Assembly: GCA_025455065.1 (NCBI GenBank)
Contig: JALONG010000012.1
Span: forward strand, 62,001-126,000
From: Candidatus Kapaibacterium sp.
Lineage (GTDB): Bacteria > Bacteroidota > Ignavibacteria > Kapaibacteriales > UBA4661
Direction: 5' to 3'
Length of the DNA stretch: 64,000 bases
This document shows, one piece after another, positions 37,648 through 47,651 of this stretch; position 1 is the stretch's first letter; each line of letters opens with the position of its first letter. The notes under the pieces are model-generated. The model saw only the letters and a program-made list of their open reading frames with translations, was not told the DNA's origin and did not search any database. Position numbers and translations under genes: made by a program.

Positions 37648-39468
37648 CTACTCCATCGTATCCCACCAATACCGCTTCAGAAGCCATGTTGTGAGCAAAA
37701 AGACTGCCAGCGTAATACCACACTGAAGCCACATTCCAAAGACCAAATACATCGGCAAAATCACCTGCGTCATTTGCCACGTCATGCCCACTGCCACGTT
37801 GAACATATCACGCCCAAAGTCCTTGTTTTCTTGGAATGAAGGGTTTTCTGCTTTAATTTTCGCAATAACGGGCTTCCAAAAGCCCCACGGGCGCACTCTG
37901 CGGTAAAATTCCATCAGCGTTTCGTCGTCTTCGGGTTTGGTCAAAAGTGTTCCCAAAACTGAGCCTGTGAGCGCAATGAGAAAAATAATCGGAAAGGCAT
38001 TCAGCGAAGAAATATCAGGCAGCAACTTCGGAACTATCATCGAACCTGCCAAACCCGCCAACATTCCCCAGAAATAACCATAGCCGTTAAACCGCCACCA
38101 CACCCATTTCAGAACGTTTGATGCGGTGTAGCCGCCGTAAAGCGACGCAACAATCCATTTGGTGAGCATGTCAATGGATTCCACAAAAAAACCGAAGAAA
38201 ATACCGATAAGCACAAGCGTAACTGAGGACACGTAGGAAAGCCGTACTGAGGTTTTATCGCTTGCGTCGGGCTTGATGTAGCGTTTGTAAATATCGTTCA
38301 CAACGTAGGCAGGAGCCGCGTTCACAAATGCCGCAAAGGTGGACATGAATGCAGCAATCAAGCCTGCAAGCAAAACCCCTTGCCAACCAATCGGAATAAA
38401 ATTGCGAATAGCAAGCGGCAAAATCAACTCAAAGTCAATGCCCTTGCCCATTGCAGCCATTTCCTTCGAGAAAAAGACCACTGCAAGTGCCGTCAGCCCG
38501 GCAACCATGAAATAGCGCGGCATATACAGCACAAGTATCGTAAAACCGCTCATCTTTGATGCTTCTGCGGGGCTTTTTGTTGCCAAAACGCGCTGCATAT
38601 CGTAGCTGGGAACAGGTCCGGCGGTGCTTGCGAGCAGCCCTTTGAAGACCATGAGCATTATAGCCCAGCCGAACATATCGAAACCATCAGATTTAATGCG
38701 CTCGTTCACTGCCGGAAGCGTTGATGACCAATCCAAATTCAAATTCCACCCAAACCAAAAATCCTTCCAACCCGCAGGAATATGCGCATTGATAAGTTCC
38801 GGCTGCACGTTCATCATGGCAATTATCCCGACCACAATACACGCAACGGTCATCAGCACAAACTGCATCATTTCCGTCAGCACGACGCTGTACATCCCGC
38901 CTTTGATGCAGTAAAGCGTCGTGAGTGCCATTATCACCAGCGCGTAGCCTTCTTCGCTTGTGAAAGCGCGTCCGAAGGCGTGAAAGGAGAGATTCCACGG
39001 CAAAAATATCGCGGCAAATTTCCCAACGCCCTCGAAGCCGTAGGCAATGAAGCCAATCACCGTGATTAACGCAAAAACCACCACGACAATATGCGACAAC
39101 TGCGCACCACGCCCCGCGCCAAAGCGGAAGGTAATCCATTCCGCGCCTGTCATTACGCCACTTCTGCGCATCCAAGCGGCGAGGAAAATCATCACAAACA
39201 CTTGATTCCAAACGGGCCAGAGCCAAGGAATCCACGCACTTTTCAGCCCATAAATGAACGCGATGGAAACTGTCCACATCGTGCCGGAAATATCGAACAT
39301 TCCCGACGCATTCGACAAACCGAGATATTTCCAATCAAGGCTATTATCCGCCAGAAAGTACGATTTTAGACTCTTTGAGGCGCGTTTGGAAATCACAAAA
39401 CCAATGACGATAGTGCCAATCACATACGCAATGATGATGGCGAGGTCAAGAGGGTGTAAACTGTGCAT
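37648..39468 (-). CDS. Sodium:solute symporter family transporter
   Basis: 606 aa, SSS/SLC5 family, with about 13-14 hydrophobic helices from residue 7 on. Typical features are LDLAIIIAYVIGTIVIGF, the unwound first helix region and SNASGMFDISGTMW near helix 2. ASTAGPVPSYDMQRVLATK is the sodium-site helix. It brings in a sugar or organic acid with Na+. Position at the end of the glycan island, after GH92, suggests uptake of a released sugar. The C-terminal ~80 residues extend beyond the core, as in sialic-acid or inositol-type members. Substrate cannot be read from sequence. Confidence 0.9.
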   Translation of the reverse strand: MHSLHPLDLAIIIAYVIGTIVIGFVISKRASKSLKSYFLADNSLDWKYLGLSNASGMFDISGTMWTVSIAFIYGLKSAWIPWLWPVWNQVFVMIFLAAWMRRSGVMTGAEWITFRFGAGRGAQLSHIVVVVFALITVIGFIAYGFEGVGKFAAIFLPWNLSFHAFGRAFTSEEGYALVIMALTTLYCIKGGMYSVVLTEMMQFVLMTVACIVVGIIAMMNVQPELINAHIPAGWKDFWFGWNLNLDWSSTLPAVNERIKSDGFDMFGWAIMLMVFKGLLASTAGPVPSYDMQRVLATKSPAEASKMSGFTILVLYMPRYFMVAGLTALAVVFFSKEMAAMGKGIDFELILPLAIRNFIPIGWQGVLLAGLIAAFMSTFAAFVNAAPAYVVNDIYKRYIKPDASDKTSVRLSYVSSVTLVLIGIFFGFFVESIDMLTKWIVASLYGGYTASNVLKWVWWRFNGYGYFWGMLAGLAGSMIVPKLLPDISSLNAFPIIFLIALTGSVLGTLLTKPEDDETLMEFYRRVRPWGFWKPVIAKIKAENPSFQENKDFGRDMFNVAVGMTWQMTQVILPMYLVFGMWLQCGITLAVFLLTTWLLKRYWWDTME

Positions 39469-39553
39469 AGATGCTGGGGTTATGGGGGATGAAGAATAAT
39501 GGCAGAGATGATGGCAAAGATAGTACGCTGAAATTCATCAAGGATTCCCTGCA

Positions 39554-39853
39554 TCATGAGAACAATTCCCGTCTGTCCTTGGTAAATGCTCGCACTGCCG
39601 CGATTGCCGCATCCCATTCGATGCTGTCATCTTCCCTCTCAAGCAATGCTGGGTGCGCTATTTGGTGAAATTGAGCGCAAAATGTCGCATAGTTCATACC
39701 ATATTTTGCTTCATAATAATCAATGCGACTTTGGTAATAGGCTATCTTCTCGGAAACAAGTATTTGTGCTTGTTTTAGGGCAAAATCCCATACATCCGAA
39801 TAGCCGAAACTATGAAGGGTTTTCAAAATTTGTTGTTCTTGAACTGCGCTCAT
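39554..39853 (-). CDS. Small acidic antitoxin-like protein without partner
   Basis: 99 aa if started at ATG 39853 (MSAVQEQQILKTLHSFGYSD). It resembles small proteins often annotated as antitoxins in cyanobacteria and Bacteroidota: a helical N-terminus, then YYEAKYGMNYATFCAQF, then an acidic EREDDSIEWDAAIAAVRA end. No toxin-like gene lies next to it; the neighbours are GH92 and a transporter. The longer frame to 39955 would overlap GH92 and is not needed. Family assignment rests on pattern memory and is tentative. Confidence 0.6.
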   Translation of the reverse strand: MSAVQEQQILKTLHSFGYSDVWDFALKQAQILVSEKIAYYQSRIDYYEAKYGMNYATFCAQFHQIAHPALLEREDDSIEWDAAIAAVRAFTKDRRELFS

Positions 39854-39924
39854 AATACCATTATTATTCTGTTCGACATCTGCATTGACACGAAAAATAC
39901 AGTATTTCGTAAAAATCCCGATAC

Positions 39925-42321
39925 TTATTTTTTGTTCCCCCACAACCCGCTCCACTTCTCGCCCATCTCTAATTCCAATTTCCCGCCCCGCATCATCACC
40001 TCATGCGCAATGAGCGGCTTCTGAAGCGGCTTCCCGTTTAATCGTGCAGTGACAATGTAGGAATTTTTCTCTGATATTCCTTTTGCCGTAATCGTAAAAA
40101 CTTTCCCTTTTCCAACGTGTATTCGTGCGCTTTCTACGAGTGGCGCAGTAATCATGTATTCCCCGCTTGCAGGATTCATCGGGTACAAGCCCACCATATT
40201 CCACACGAGCCATGCCGACATCTGTCCGCAATCGTCATTGCCGCAAAGCCCGTCGGGACGAGGGTTGTAAAGGGTGCGGATGATTTGCCGTGTGCGCTCT
40301 TGGGTGCGATTGGGTGCGCCTGCAAGCGTGTAGAGATGCGCTATGTGGTGGCTTGGTTCGTTGCCGTGCGCGTATTGACCAATCAAGCCGGAAATATCCG
40401 CAGAAGCATTCGTGCCGCTTACTGCCTGTTGCAAGGTGAATAACGTGTCCAACTTCCGCACAAATGCTTGCTTTCCGCCATACTGCTCTATCAATCCCGA
40501 AACATCATGCGGAACAAACCACGCATAATGCCACGCATTGCCTTCGGTGTATTCAGCATCGAAGCCATGTTCGGAGTGCAAAGGGTCGAAGGGGAGTTTC
40601 CATGCGCCTTGCGCATTTGCGTCATTGCTGAGTTTGCCGCGCATAAAGCGTGTTTCCTTGTCCACGATGTTTTTCCAATACCGAGAACGTTCACGAAAAA
40701 CACGCTCATCATCCTTTTTACCCAGTATTTGTGCGGTCTCGGCAATACACCAATCGGCAAAAGCGTATTCCAGCGTCTTGGTAACAGAAAAACCGTCTTT
40801 GTCGTGAGGAACGAAGCCGTATTTACGGTACAAATTCACGCAGAGCGTGTCCTCGTTTGCTGATGCCTTCATTGCCGCAAAAGCGCGTTCTGCCTCACCT
40901 CCACGCAGCAGACCTTTCCGAATAGCATCCGCCAAAACGGGAACACCGTTGTAGCCCGTCATGGTCTTGGTTTCTGTTCCCCAAAACGACCACACGGGCA
41001 AAACGCCGAAACTATCGTAGTGGTCAAGCATAGAACGGAACATAGCCGGGATGCGCTCTTGCTGAACAAGTGTAAAAAGCGGATGCACGGCGCGGAAGGT
41101 ATCCCAGAGCGAAAAAAGGTCGTAGCGAATAGTGTTGGTGCGCTTTACAGGAAAACGCTTCGTCTCCGGTGCGGTAAAGACAAAATTAAAGCGGCTTTCC
41201 TCGTATTCCCCTTTTGCATCTGAAAAGCGCACCGGCGCGAGAAACGAGTGGTAGAGCGCAGTTGCGAACATTGTTTTATCATCCTCGCTCGCACCCGAAA
41301 TTTGAATTTTGCTGAGTTCTTTGCGCCAAGAGTTTTGCGTTTCTGTGCGAATTTGGTCGAAGGATTTGCTGCGCACCGCATCCAAAGCCGCAAGTGCGCC
41401 TTCTTCGCTTACGGAAGAAAGGGCGACTTTGACGGTAATCGGCGCGAGGGATTGGCTGGTAAATTCAAAGTATGCACCAATATCCCCTCCCCAATCAATA
41501 ATGTTAGCTGGAGGATGTGCATCCATCAGTATATTTTTCAAGCCTTTGGATTTAACAAAATAAAAAGGTCTGGAAAACTCTATTGCAAAAAATACCCGTT
41601 GCAATCTTGCCCAACCACTAGAAAATCTATATCCTGTTACCACTGTTTTGGAGCGCTCTATAATCCTAGCTCTAACAGTATTATCCCAATTCACCGCAAA
41701 ACCTAAATCTATCACCAAACCAGCATTTACACTATTCGGGAAGGTATAACGATGAACACCGACAAGTTCCGATGCTGTGAGTTCAGCAATGATGCCGCTT
41801 GCAGGGCTTGGTTTGCCAAATGGTTTACCAAAGGTTTTCTCAGCAAATTTCACACGGTAATACCCCGCCGTTGCTGTTTCGTCGGCGTGAGAAAACTGCG
41901 CTGACCAATCCGTCATCCGTCGTGCGCCTTCTTGACGTGTTCCCTCTTTGGCAACATCTTTTCCGCCTACCCAACGCACAGAAGCGAGATTTGGTCTCGT
42001 GTTTGCGTCATTGACATTCACCGGCATTATCGAAATATCCAGCAAATCCCCAATTCCCGTTCCGCTAAAGTGCGTGTGGCTGAAGCCCGCAATAATGCTG
42101 TCTCCGTAGTTGTAACCGCCGCACCAATCCCATGCTTCTACGCCGTTATCGGGGCTGAGTTGAATCATACCGAAAGGCGCAGTTGCGCCCGGATACGTGT
42201 GTCCATGCCCTGCTGTGCCGATAAACGGGTTCACATAGCGGAGAATATCGTTTTTGGGCTTTTGTTGCGACCAACAATGGGAAGCAACAAACAGTACAAT
42301 GATTGCTAAAGAAATTCTCAT
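39925..42321 (-). CDS. GH92 exo-alpha-mannosidase
   Basis: 798 aa with signal peptide (~1-18, ends CWSQQ). GH92 enzymes are calcium-dependent inverting exo-alpha-mannosidases. The opening RYVNPFIGTAGHGHTYPGATAPFGMIQLSPDNG and later GYNYGDSIIAGFSHTHFSGTG, LYHSFLAPVRFSDAKGEYEE, LWDTFRAVHPLFTL, EGNAWHYAWFVPHD and GNDDCGQMSAW are the family blocks. It overlaps the FAD oxidoreductase stop by four bases. A patch encoding residues ~190-270 (41515-41745) is clearly more AT-rich with different codons than the rest, as if replaced by recombination. Linkage specificity (1,2 / 1,3 / 1,4) cannot be told. Confidence 0.95.
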   Translation of the reverse strand: MRISLAIIVLFVASHCWSQQKPKNDILRYVNPFIGTAGHGHTYPGATAPFGMIQLSPDNGVEAWDWCGGYNYGDSIIAGFSHTHFSGTGIGDLLDISIMPVNVNDANTRPNLASVRWVGGKDVAKEGTRQEGARRMTDWSAQFSHADETATAGYYRVKFAEKTFGKPFGKPSPASGIIAELTASELVGVHRYTFPNSVNAGLVIDLGFAVNWDNTVRARIIERSKTVVTGYRFSSGWARLQRVFFAIEFSRPFYFVKSKGLKNILMDAHPPANIIDWGGDIGAYFEFTSQSLAPITVKVALSSVSEEGALAALDAVRSKSFDQIRTETQNSWRKELSKIQISGASEDDKTMFATALYHSFLAPVRFSDAKGEYEESRFNFVFTAPETKRFPVKRTNTIRYDLFSLWDTFRAVHPLFTLVQQERIPAMFRSMLDHYDSFGVLPVWSFWGTETKTMTGYNGVPVLADAIRKGLLRGGEAERAFAAMKASANEDTLCVNLYRKYGFVPHDKDGFSVTKTLEYAFADWCIAETAQILGKKDDERVFRERSRYWKNIVDKETRFMRGKLSNDANAQGAWKLPFDPLHSEHGFDAEYTEGNAWHYAWFVPHDVSGLIEQYGGKQAFVRKLDTLFTLQQAVSGTNASADISGLIGQYAHGNEPSHHIAHLYTLAGAPNRTQERTRQIIRTLYNPRPDGLCGNDDCGQMSAWLVWNMVGLYPMNPASGEYMITAPLVESARIHVGKGKVFTITAKGISEKNSYIVTARLNGKPLQKPLIAHEVMMRGGKLELEMGEKWSGLWGNKK

Positions 42322-44381
42322 TTACGTTTCGGAATAAAATTGCCTTGTAAATCAGTATCCATGCGCTCAAACGGCTTAAATGCCATATCCAGCATCAACA
42401 CACAATCGCGGCGAATCAGATATTGCGTATTGTTCTCAAAGAGCGACCACACCTTGTTTTCTGTGCCATCAACAACCTCTTTTTGCACATACCGCAAATA
42501 CATCAATGCTTCAGGAACGCTGATTTGTGCTTGTCGTTTGATAATGCGCTTAGGGATGAGTTTCAGTACGTCTTTATTGGGAACGACATTCGCCAAAGCT
42601 GCATAAAAATCTTCGTGGGTAATGGAATAATCGGGATAAAACCACGTTTGGTTCGCCCATTTGTAGGGAATGCCCGTTCCCTGCATTGCTCCAATCACGC
42701 CAATTTTCTGAATCGGCTGGAAATAACGACTTTCCGGCGAAATATCCATGAACGGCATAAGCCAGCATTGTGCATCTAAAAGCGACTGCTGTACAGAGCG
42801 CACCGATACTTGCACAGGGGCAATCGTGTCTTTGACCGACAAGGCAGCAAGCGCACCTGCCGCTTGACCAATCAGCATAACGCAAGGCTGAAGCCGCGTA
42901 GAACCGTTGATGATATTGCTCACCGAAATACATTTTTCTGCTGCAATAAGATTACCAAGTTGGTTGCTTGGTTGCTTGGTTGCTTGGGTACTTGGTTGCT
43001 TGGTTGCTTGGGTACTTGGTTGCTTGGGGCTTGGGGCTTTACTTCCTTCATTCGGAATGAGTGCGCCGAGCGGAATAGAGAAGGACGGAATCGGCGGAAA
43101 ATCTATGGTTGGGAGCTTTTTCGGATTGGGATACTTCGCGTGATGATGGTCCACCGGATAATCACCAACAGCAATCGCTGTGCGGTATAAATTGTTGGAA
43201 TACGGCTTCAATGCTTCATTGATTGTCATCCGCGTAACGCCCTGTAAACGCCGTGCTTCTCGGTGATAGGGAATAAGCGCGAGCGAATCGGGCGTAGGAA
43301 ATTCATCATCAGGCAAGCCCAAATACTTGAATCCAAGTGTTGTTTGGATGTGGTAGATAAAGCGCAGCGTAACTTGTTTCGCCTCTTCGTACCCTTTCAT
43401 GCGCTCTTCACGGGTTTTGCCTATCGGATTGAAGTAATAATCATTACCTTTGCGGGGCCAATTCAGCATATACTTTGCGCCTTTGCCCGTGCGGATAAAA
43501 TCAGGAGTTGGAATACGCCCATATTCCAGCATTTTTAGAGCATCCACAAGTTTTGCCGCGCTGTCCGGCGGAATGGAATAACACGATTCTTTGCAGCAAC
43601 CGTCAAATTCTTTCGGGTCGTAATTTGCGGGTTTGGGTATGCGGCGGTCAGCTTTTTCACCACGTTCAACGCGGTAATCTTTCAAAACAGCAACCCACGT
43701 CAGGTCTTGAATAATATCATTTGCCTTTTCCGGCGCACATTCTTCCTTCGTTTGGGTGCGGCTTTCCATGCCGACATCGAACTTTATGCCCGAGAGCGCA
43801 AGTAGGTCGCCGAGTTCAGTCGCATCAATCACGACCACACCTGTAAGGCTCATCGTTGCACGGGTTTTGGTGCTATCAAGGTTCACGCTTTCAAATTTGA
43901 CCGATGTAATCCGCTTGCCGTCTTTTTCCACCGCAATAGGATACCAACCGTGCAAGATGGTCAGGTTTTGTGCCTCTTTGAGTGCCATTGCTTTCCAAAT
44001 GCTATCACCGATGCGCGGCTCGAAGAGCGTATTACTCACCCAACCTGTTTCGACGTTTTTTGCCCCGCCGTAATATGCACGAAGTTTTTCACGGAACTCG
44101 CCCCACAAGCCGCTTGGGAGGTTGTTATTACCGTCTATCGCCCCCACACCTGCACTTGTGAGCATACCGCCCAACCACGGTGTTTCCTCGACGATGACAA
44201 CTTTTGCGCCCATTCTCGCGGCTTGTATGCCTGCGGTGATGCCGCTTGCGCCACCGCCGATGATGAGAACATCGGTTGTTGTAAGAACGAAGGCATTGGT
44301 TGTAAGAACTACTTGAGCCGAAGCGCAATAGAGACTCAAGAAAAAGAGGCAAATGGAGAAAAAACGTTGTACCATGAACAT
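42318..44381 (-). CDS. Secreted FAD-dependent oxidoreductase (PF12831 type)
   Basis: 687 aa with signal peptide (QRFFSICLFFLSLYCASAQ). The Rossmann motif is VLIIGGGASGITAGIQAARMGAKVVIVEE, and the closing FAD-binding block is IPLGALIP...NLIAAEKCISVSN, both typical of the FAD_oxidored family found next to glycan-degradation genes (xanthan-lyase-like annotation). Between ALIPNE and NLIAAE about 31 residues of Ser/Lys/Gln/Pro-Ala-Thr repeats (KQPSTQAT units) interrupt this normally short loop. Expected in the periplasm or on the outer membrane. Redox substrate unknown. Coupled to GH92 by a 4-base overlap. Confidence 0.88.
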   Translation of the reverse strand: MFMVQRFFSICLFFLSLYCASAQVVLTTNAFVLTTTDVLIIGGGASGITAGIQAARMGAKVVIVEETPWLGGMLTSAGVGAIDGNNNLPSGLWGEFREKLRAYYGGAKNVETGWVSNTLFEPRIGDSIWKAMALKEAQNLTILHGWYPIAVEKDGKRITSVKFESVNLDSTKTRATMSLTGVVVIDATELGDLLALSGIKFDVGMESRTQTKEECAPEKANDIIQDLTWVAVLKDYRVERGEKADRRIPKPANYDPKEFDGCCKESCYSIPPDSAAKLVDALKMLEYGRIPTPDFIRTGKGAKYMLNWPRKGNDYYFNPIGKTREERMKGYEEAKQVTLRFIYHIQTTLGFKYLGLPDDEFPTPDSLALIPYHREARRLQGVTRMTINEALKPYSNNLYRTAIAVGDYPVDHHHAKYPNPKKLPTIDFPPIPSFSIPLGALIPNEGSKAPSPKQPSTQATKQPSTQATKQPSNQLGNLIAAEKCISVSNIINGSTRLQPCVMLIGQAAGALAALSVKDTIAPVQVSVRSVQQSLLDAQCWLMPFMDISPESRYFQPIQKIGVIGAMQGTGIPYKWANQTWFYPDYSITHEDFYAALANVVPNKDVLKLIPKRIIKRQAQISVPEALMYLRYVQKEVVDGTENKVWSLFENNTQYLIRRDCVLMLDMAFKPFERMDTDLQGNFIPKRK
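42955..43040 (-). repeat. In-frame CTTGGTTGCTTGG repeat inside the FAD oxidoreductase
   Basis: Two nearly exact 24-base units (plus-strand reading, GGTTGCTTGGTTGCTTGGG followed by TACTT) with flanking partial copies encode the KQPSTQAT stretch. The same word CTTGGTTGCTTGG occurs in the uvrA tail repeat at ~5680-5750. Confidence 0.8.
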
Positions 44382-44439
44382 TCCAAAAGAACAAAAAATA
44401 GTGGTAAAAAAAACAGTAGTGAAAATAGGCGAAATAATC

Positions 44440-45930
44440 TCAAGTACGCCAGAATATACGCCGTCTCGTGAACAATTGCGTTATCACAACAACCAATCCC
44501 GTAAACAGCACACCGCGAAGAAACCCAAGCCACGCGCCGCTAAATGCCTCATTATACCAAGGGAGAAGCCCCGTTAAACCCAAAAGCGGCAACAATAGCA
44601 TCCCACCGGTAACGTAGGCAATCATTGGGTTTTGACCACATTCGATGATGCTGGTCAAAATCACCTGAAAGCCTCGCCATAGCTTACATTCCTCCGTAAT
44701 GACATGGAGTGTGATAAGCAAGAACAATGCCAAACCGTTTGTTAGAAAATAATACGACAGCGTTGATTTGTCCTTTTTGATGCCGCCCTCGAATACTTCA
44801 AACGCCAAGCCCAGCAAAAGCCAATAAACGCCCCAATTCCACAGATTTTTGTGCAGTTTTTCTGCTGGTGAAAACGCATTTTTTGTGGTAAACAGCCAGT
44901 AACCAAGACCTATAAGGGCAAGGTTTGCCGCAAAATTCCACCACAATTCCCGTGTAAAAAGTCCTACCAAATTCACGGGAATAAACAGGAACGGAATGAT
45001 TACCCTGAGCGCAAGGTTTGATAAGGCTTTTGGCGTTTCATCATGTATTGCTGTTTCATCGTGTATTGCGACTTTATGCTGTTCTTGCATTGCTTTGACG
45101 ATAAGTTCACCTGCAACCGTACCGACGAGAGCAATAAAAAGGTATTGCAGAAAATACACTTTGAAAAGCCATGCAGCCGGAGTTGCAAACCAGAACCAAT
45201 GTTGCCACGAGCCGATAAACGCGGCTTCGTTTTGGGATAATCTGAGGGCGAGGTAAAAACCAAGCAGCCCCATTCGGAGCAGCGTATTTGTGCGGGTGAG
45301 AAGCCATAGCAACGTTCCAAAAACCGCAACATTTGATAGCACGAGCAAAATAATATCGCTCCTTTGCGGATTCCAACTCATTCCAAAACTTGGATGCTGT
45401 GGGTATTGGAGAAAAATCATCAATCCCGCAGAAAGCGCAATACCGCTTGCTGGCAGGATATTTTCCCATTGCGCTGATTTAACGAGCGTTTTCGGAAAAC
45501 GAGTGAATGTCAAAAACAAGAGCGCGTAGCCCAGAAGCCCGACGCAATGCGGCATCCAAGCCTGTTCGTTTGTTGAATACGCAAAAACTTTGCAATGCTG
45601 CGTAAAAATGGCAAAGAATGCCAGCAGCAGACCACGTTTCAGAATGGTACGCCCATGAGCGAGGTATTCACGCCATGTTTCCGGCAAAGCGCGATGTTGA
45701 AAAGCAAGCGGAATCGCTGCGCCCATCGAAAAAAGGAAAAATGGAAAGACCAAATCTACCCACGTTATGCCCGGAAGCGTAGGCACAAAACGGTGTTCAG
45801 GTGGAGGCACTTGTGCGTGATACATCCACGCGGGAAGGCTTCCGGCGAAGGTAATACTGCCTGACAAGACCATTCCAATAATTGAAAGCCCACGAAGAGC
45901 ATCAAGACTGAGTGCGCGGGATTGTTGCAT
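44440..45930 (-). CDS. HGSNAT/DUF5009-like membrane acetyltransferase
   Basis: 496 aa with about 11-12 TM helices. The N-terminus SRALSLDALRGLSIIGMVLSG and the next loop with PGITWVDLVFPFFLFSMGAAIPLA are the family pattern. The human relative acetylates terminal glucosamine of heparan sulfate across the lysosomal membrane; bacterial members sit in glycan-utilisation loci and probably acetylate (amino)sugars of imported oligosaccharides. ATG 45930 (MQQSRALSL) replaces the longer frame to 45990. It lies between susD and the FAD oxidoreductase on the same strand. Confidence 0.85.
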   Translation of the reverse strand: MQQSRALSLDALRGLSIIGMVLSGSITFAGSLPAWMYHAQVPPPEHRFVPTLPGITWVDLVFPFFLFSMGAAIPLAFQHRALPETWREYLAHGRTILKRGLLLAFFAIFTQHCKVFAYSTNEQAWMPHCVGLLGYALLFLTFTRFPKTLVKSAQWENILPASGIALSAGLMIFLQYPQHPSFGMSWNPQRSDIILLVLSNVAVFGTLLWLLTRTNTLLRMGLLGFYLALRLSQNEAAFIGSWQHWFWFATPAAWLFKVYFLQYLFIALVGTVAGELIVKAMQEQHKVAIHDETAIHDETPKALSNLALRVIIPFLFIPVNLVGLFTRELWWNFAANLALIGLGYWLFTTKNAFSPAEKLHKNLWNWGVYWLLLGLAFEVFEGGIKKDKSTLSYYFLTNGLALFLLITLHVITEECKLWRGFQVILTSIIECGQNPMIAYVTGGMLLLPLLGLTGLLPWYNEAFSGAWLGFLRGVLFTGLVVVITQLFTRRRIFWRT

Positions 45931-46067
45931 TGATTTATTTGACTCCAAAATGCCAACCAATAAACCAGAGTGTGAGTTGGTGAAAAGCAAGTTTTATCTA
46001 ACAAAATAAACAAAGTTGCAACCCGCTCCAAATGCAGGCTGCAACTTTGTTTCATGCTCTGAATAAT

Positions 46068-47597
46068 TTACGGTCTATCCCACCACACTCGGGCAAGAAA
46101 GACGTTGTATTCGTTGATATTCACCCGTCCAAGTGCCGCCGTTACTTGGTCGGGATTGAAAATCTGCTCGCTTTGCGGATATTGTGAGCGGCGAGGTACA
46201 AGTCCGCCTGTTACATTACCTGCGGGATTGAGTGTGCGCAGGCGTGGGAAGCCCGTTCTACGCCATTCCGCATACGGCTCCAAACCGTCTAAGAAAAGTG
46301 CTATCCACTTTTGCGTGATGATTTGCTCCAGCGCATTGGCTTGGTTGTATGCTATACGCGGTTGTGCGATGTAGGCATCAATTTGAGCTGTTGTCGGAAT
46401 TGGGGGATTATTCGGACAAATAGAGTATTGTGTCATTGCGCCGCGAATCCCTGCTTCGTAATGTTCACGCGCCGAGCGCGGTGTTGTCCAGCCGCGAAAG
46501 GCTGCTTCTGCCATGAGGAATTCCACTTCCGCGTAGGGAATAAAAATCGTTGGAGAATCACGGTTCGGCGAGGCAAGGTGCGTTCCAACACGGGCAAGCG
46601 TGTTGGAGTTCAACGCTTGACGCTGTGCAGACGTAATACCATTCGGCAAACCGCGATTCGGGCGCACCGTCTCGTTATTGATGATGCGGAGACGAGGGTC
46701 ATTCGTGCTGTCTAAAAGGCTTACAAACGTTTCGCTGAGGCGGTAATCATCGAATTGATTGAGTGTTTGCCATGTGTTGGATTGCTGAATCCGAGCGCCG
46801 TTTGCTTGGTCAATCCAAGCCATATCTGCGTTGTTCTGCATGACACCAGCCGCAATCGCAGATTCTGCTTCGCTTCGTGCCAATGCAGGATCTACTTTGG
46901 AAAGGCGCATTGCAAGGCGCAAACGCAAGGAATTGGCGAATCTGCGCCATTTTACGAGGTCGCCTCGGTAAACACCGTCGTTGGTGGTGAGTGTGCGCTT
47001 CGTTGCATCAAAAGCGGCAACTGCCTCGCGGAGTTCTTTGAGCATATCTTTGTAGATTGCTTCTTGTGTATCGTATTTCGGTGTGAAGTTGCGGTCATAA
47101 AAACCGCGTCCCGCCTCAAAGTACGGTACATCGCCAAACAAGTCAGTAATACGGTGAAACACGAATACCTTCCAGATGCGCCCTGCCGAAAGGATGTTAA
47201 TATCAGCAGGATTCTGTTTTGCACGCTCTACGATGTCCGTTGCAAATTTCACCACACCCGGCTGCCCGATAATACCGCGCCCCGCATACCACCATTCCCA
47301 CTGTGCATTCGGCATACCGCGATACATCTCGGCGGCAAACTCGGCTGTTTTTGGAGAAAGGTGCTGTACTACGCATGAAATGGCGGTATAGTTGTAGGTT
47401 TGCTGCTCGAAGTTGTCCCCCGCCGTGCGAAGCTGCATATTGGAGAACATGAGAAGCGGGTCCACCGTTGTTACTTGCGTGGGATTAGTGTTTAATTGCT
47501 CGAAACCTGCCGTACACCCCGATAACCACACACCGAAGGTGGTTACAAGCGCAAGACTCAAGGTTTTGAGCGGTCGAAACGAAAATTGTGTTTTCAT
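46068..47597 (-). CDS. SusD/RagB-like outer-membrane glycan-binding lipoprotein
   Basis: 509 aa. The lipobox LSGC puts the lipidated Cys at residue 28. FEQLNTNPTQVTTVDPLLMFSNMQL begins the SusD-like fold; TPR-like helices and a RXGXPR-type end (EWRRTGFPRL) follow. SusD proteins form the lid of the SusC pore at the outer surface and hold the oligosaccharide. Its SusC partner lies just upstream but is broken, so this copy may have lost its normal partner. Spacing to the susC remnant is 54 bp. Confidence 0.93.
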   Translation of the reverse strand: MKTQFSFRPLKTLSLALVTTFGVWLSGCTAGFEQLNTNPTQVTTVDPLLMFSNMQLRTAGDNFEQQTYNYTAISCVVQHLSPKTAEFAAEMYRGMPNAQWEWWYAGRGIIGQPGVVKFATDIVERAKQNPADINILSAGRIWKVFVFHRITDLFGDVPYFEAGRGFYDRNFTPKYDTQEAIYKDMLKELREAVAAFDATKRTLTTNDGVYRGDLVKWRRFANSLRLRLAMRLSKVDPALARSEAESAIAAGVMQNNADMAWIDQANGARIQQSNTWQTLNQFDDYRLSETFVSLLDSTNDPRLRIINNETVRPNRGLPNGITSAQRQALNSNTLARVGTHLASPNRDSPTIFIPYAEVEFLMAEAAFRGWTTPRSAREHYEAGIRGAMTQYSICPNNPPIPTTAQIDAYIAQPRIAYNQANALEQIITQKWIALFLDGLEPYAEWRRTGFPRLRTLNPAGNVTGGLVPRRSQYPQSEQIFNPDQVTAALGRVNINEYNVFLARVWWDRP

Positions 47598-47651
47598 AGA
47601 ATTAGTAGTTTTTGGTTTTTAGTTGTTGGTTGGTGGTGTTTGTGCAGCTCG

